Of a DNA stretch of 64,000 bases, positions 63,520 through 64,000 are shown in pieces (positions within the stretch are counted from its first letter, which is position 1; every line of letters starts with the position of its first letter). The notes beneath the pieces are model-generated. The model was given only the letters and a program-made list of their open reading frames with translations. It did not search any database and was not told the origin of the DNA. This DNA comes from Psychrobacillus psychrodurans. GTDB lineage: Bacteria > Bacillota > Bacilli > Bacillales_A > Planococcaceae. The translations under genes and the position numbers were made by a program. Location of the stretch: contig FOUN01000009.1 in NCBI GenBank assembly GCA_900114885.1, positions 62,001 to 126,000 on the forward strand, in the 5' to 3' direction.

Positions 63520-63710
63520 CTTTTCAGGCGTTACAAAGGAACGAAGGCTAAGAGCGCCACATCTTGTGGCAAAGCCTTCGTGACCAACATCCTGTTGGCC
63601 TCCGCGGGGTGAGCGATGAGCCATCACCGTCGCTTACGCGTCGATGTGATGACTCATCTGTCTCACTCATCCGCTGGAGTCGCCACCTTTCACTTCAATC
63701 AATGAAATGA
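63520..63710. repeat. GC-rich intergenic repeat block
   Basis: A GC-rich island with nested inverted repeats (for example GATGAG..ATCAC at 63628-63640 with GTGAT..CTCATC at 63647-63658, and GGCAAAGCCTTCGTGACC). It shares CTGGAGTCGCCACCTT with the block at 27.1 kb. No supported ORF in 63441-64000; the last 290 bases are ordinary AT-rich sequence in which I see nothing. Confidence 0.6.
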
Positions 63711-64000
63711 GTAGCACCCAACAAGAAGAGTCAGCATAGCTTATCGCTTAGATAAGAGTATTCAATGTTAATAAAGTGATAAAACCATCTGCTAAATTTG
63801 GGATGTTATTCTGTAATGAAGGGTGAAGAAAGTAAATTTCCTTTTACCAGTGGAAATAAAGAAAAATAGAAAGTGTCCTCTGAAAAAGAAGAGCAATAGC
63901 GTATGAAATTGTATCTTCGAGAGCTTGCTTTATAAATAGAAGAGTGTCTGTTCTCTAGTTATTCAAAAAATGCATTAATCTGTTTCTAGAAATTGTAGAA

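Overview
The window is low-GC Bacillales (Firmicutes) chromosome, most like the Bacillaceae/Planococcaceae (Psychrobacillus or Lysinibacillus-like). The evidence is T-box leaders, a SigD-type flagellar promoter, a Spo0E-family mini-protein, a Prli42 stressosome peptide, MsmX-type sugar ATPase usage, strong GGAGG ribosome sites with many TTG/GTG starts, and a gene block collinear with the Bacillus subtilis yqj region. No rRNA, tRNA, CRISPR array, prophage or transposase gene was seen.

Region by region: (1) 1-5844, minus strand: an operon in the order solute-binding protein, two permeases, two ATPases, MFS exporter. Order and sequence match the staphylococcal cntABCDFE system for opine metallophores (staphylopine-type). 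A 33-bp perfect palindrome with a Zur/Fur-like 7-1-7 core lies upstream, but no cntKLM synthesis genes are visible in the window. (2) 6.4-30.4 kb: accessory genes, mostly on the minus strand. They include a CPBP protease, a chemoreceptor with a SigD promoter, signal peptidase, an APH-fold kinase, Nudix, NDT-like, DinB-like, small membrane proteins, a UvrX-type polymerase behind two LexA-like boxes, a T-box-controlled arginyl-tRNA synthetase, an orphan Opp-type permease pair, a secreted SLT/SH3 protein and a serine hydrolase. (3) 31.2-44.1 kb, minus strand: a sugar phosphorolysis locus with two GH65 phosphorylases, binding protein, two permeases (the second apparently frameshifted), YesL, LacI regulator and beta-phosphoglucomutase. 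It is followed by a PucR-type regulator and the MsmX ATPase, which probably energises the permease. Disaccharide enters through the ABC importer, GH65 phosphorolysis gives beta-glucose-1-phosphate, and PgmB converts that to glucose-6-phosphate. (4) 44.2-46.9 kb: argG-argH. (5) 47.3-63.2 kb: the yqj-like block (yqjQ, yqjP, proI with T-box, rnz, dinB, then yqjE, yqjD, yqjC homologues). It is interrupted by an atypical Mur ligase and by a zinc-type COG0523 GTPase plus YcgR/YcgQ-like permease cluster. (6) The end carries the 31-residue Prli42 gene and a GC-rich intergenic repeat region.

Four GC-rich intergenic blocks (7.3, 27.0, 59.4 and 63.5 kb) stand out against the AT-rich background as dispersed repeats.
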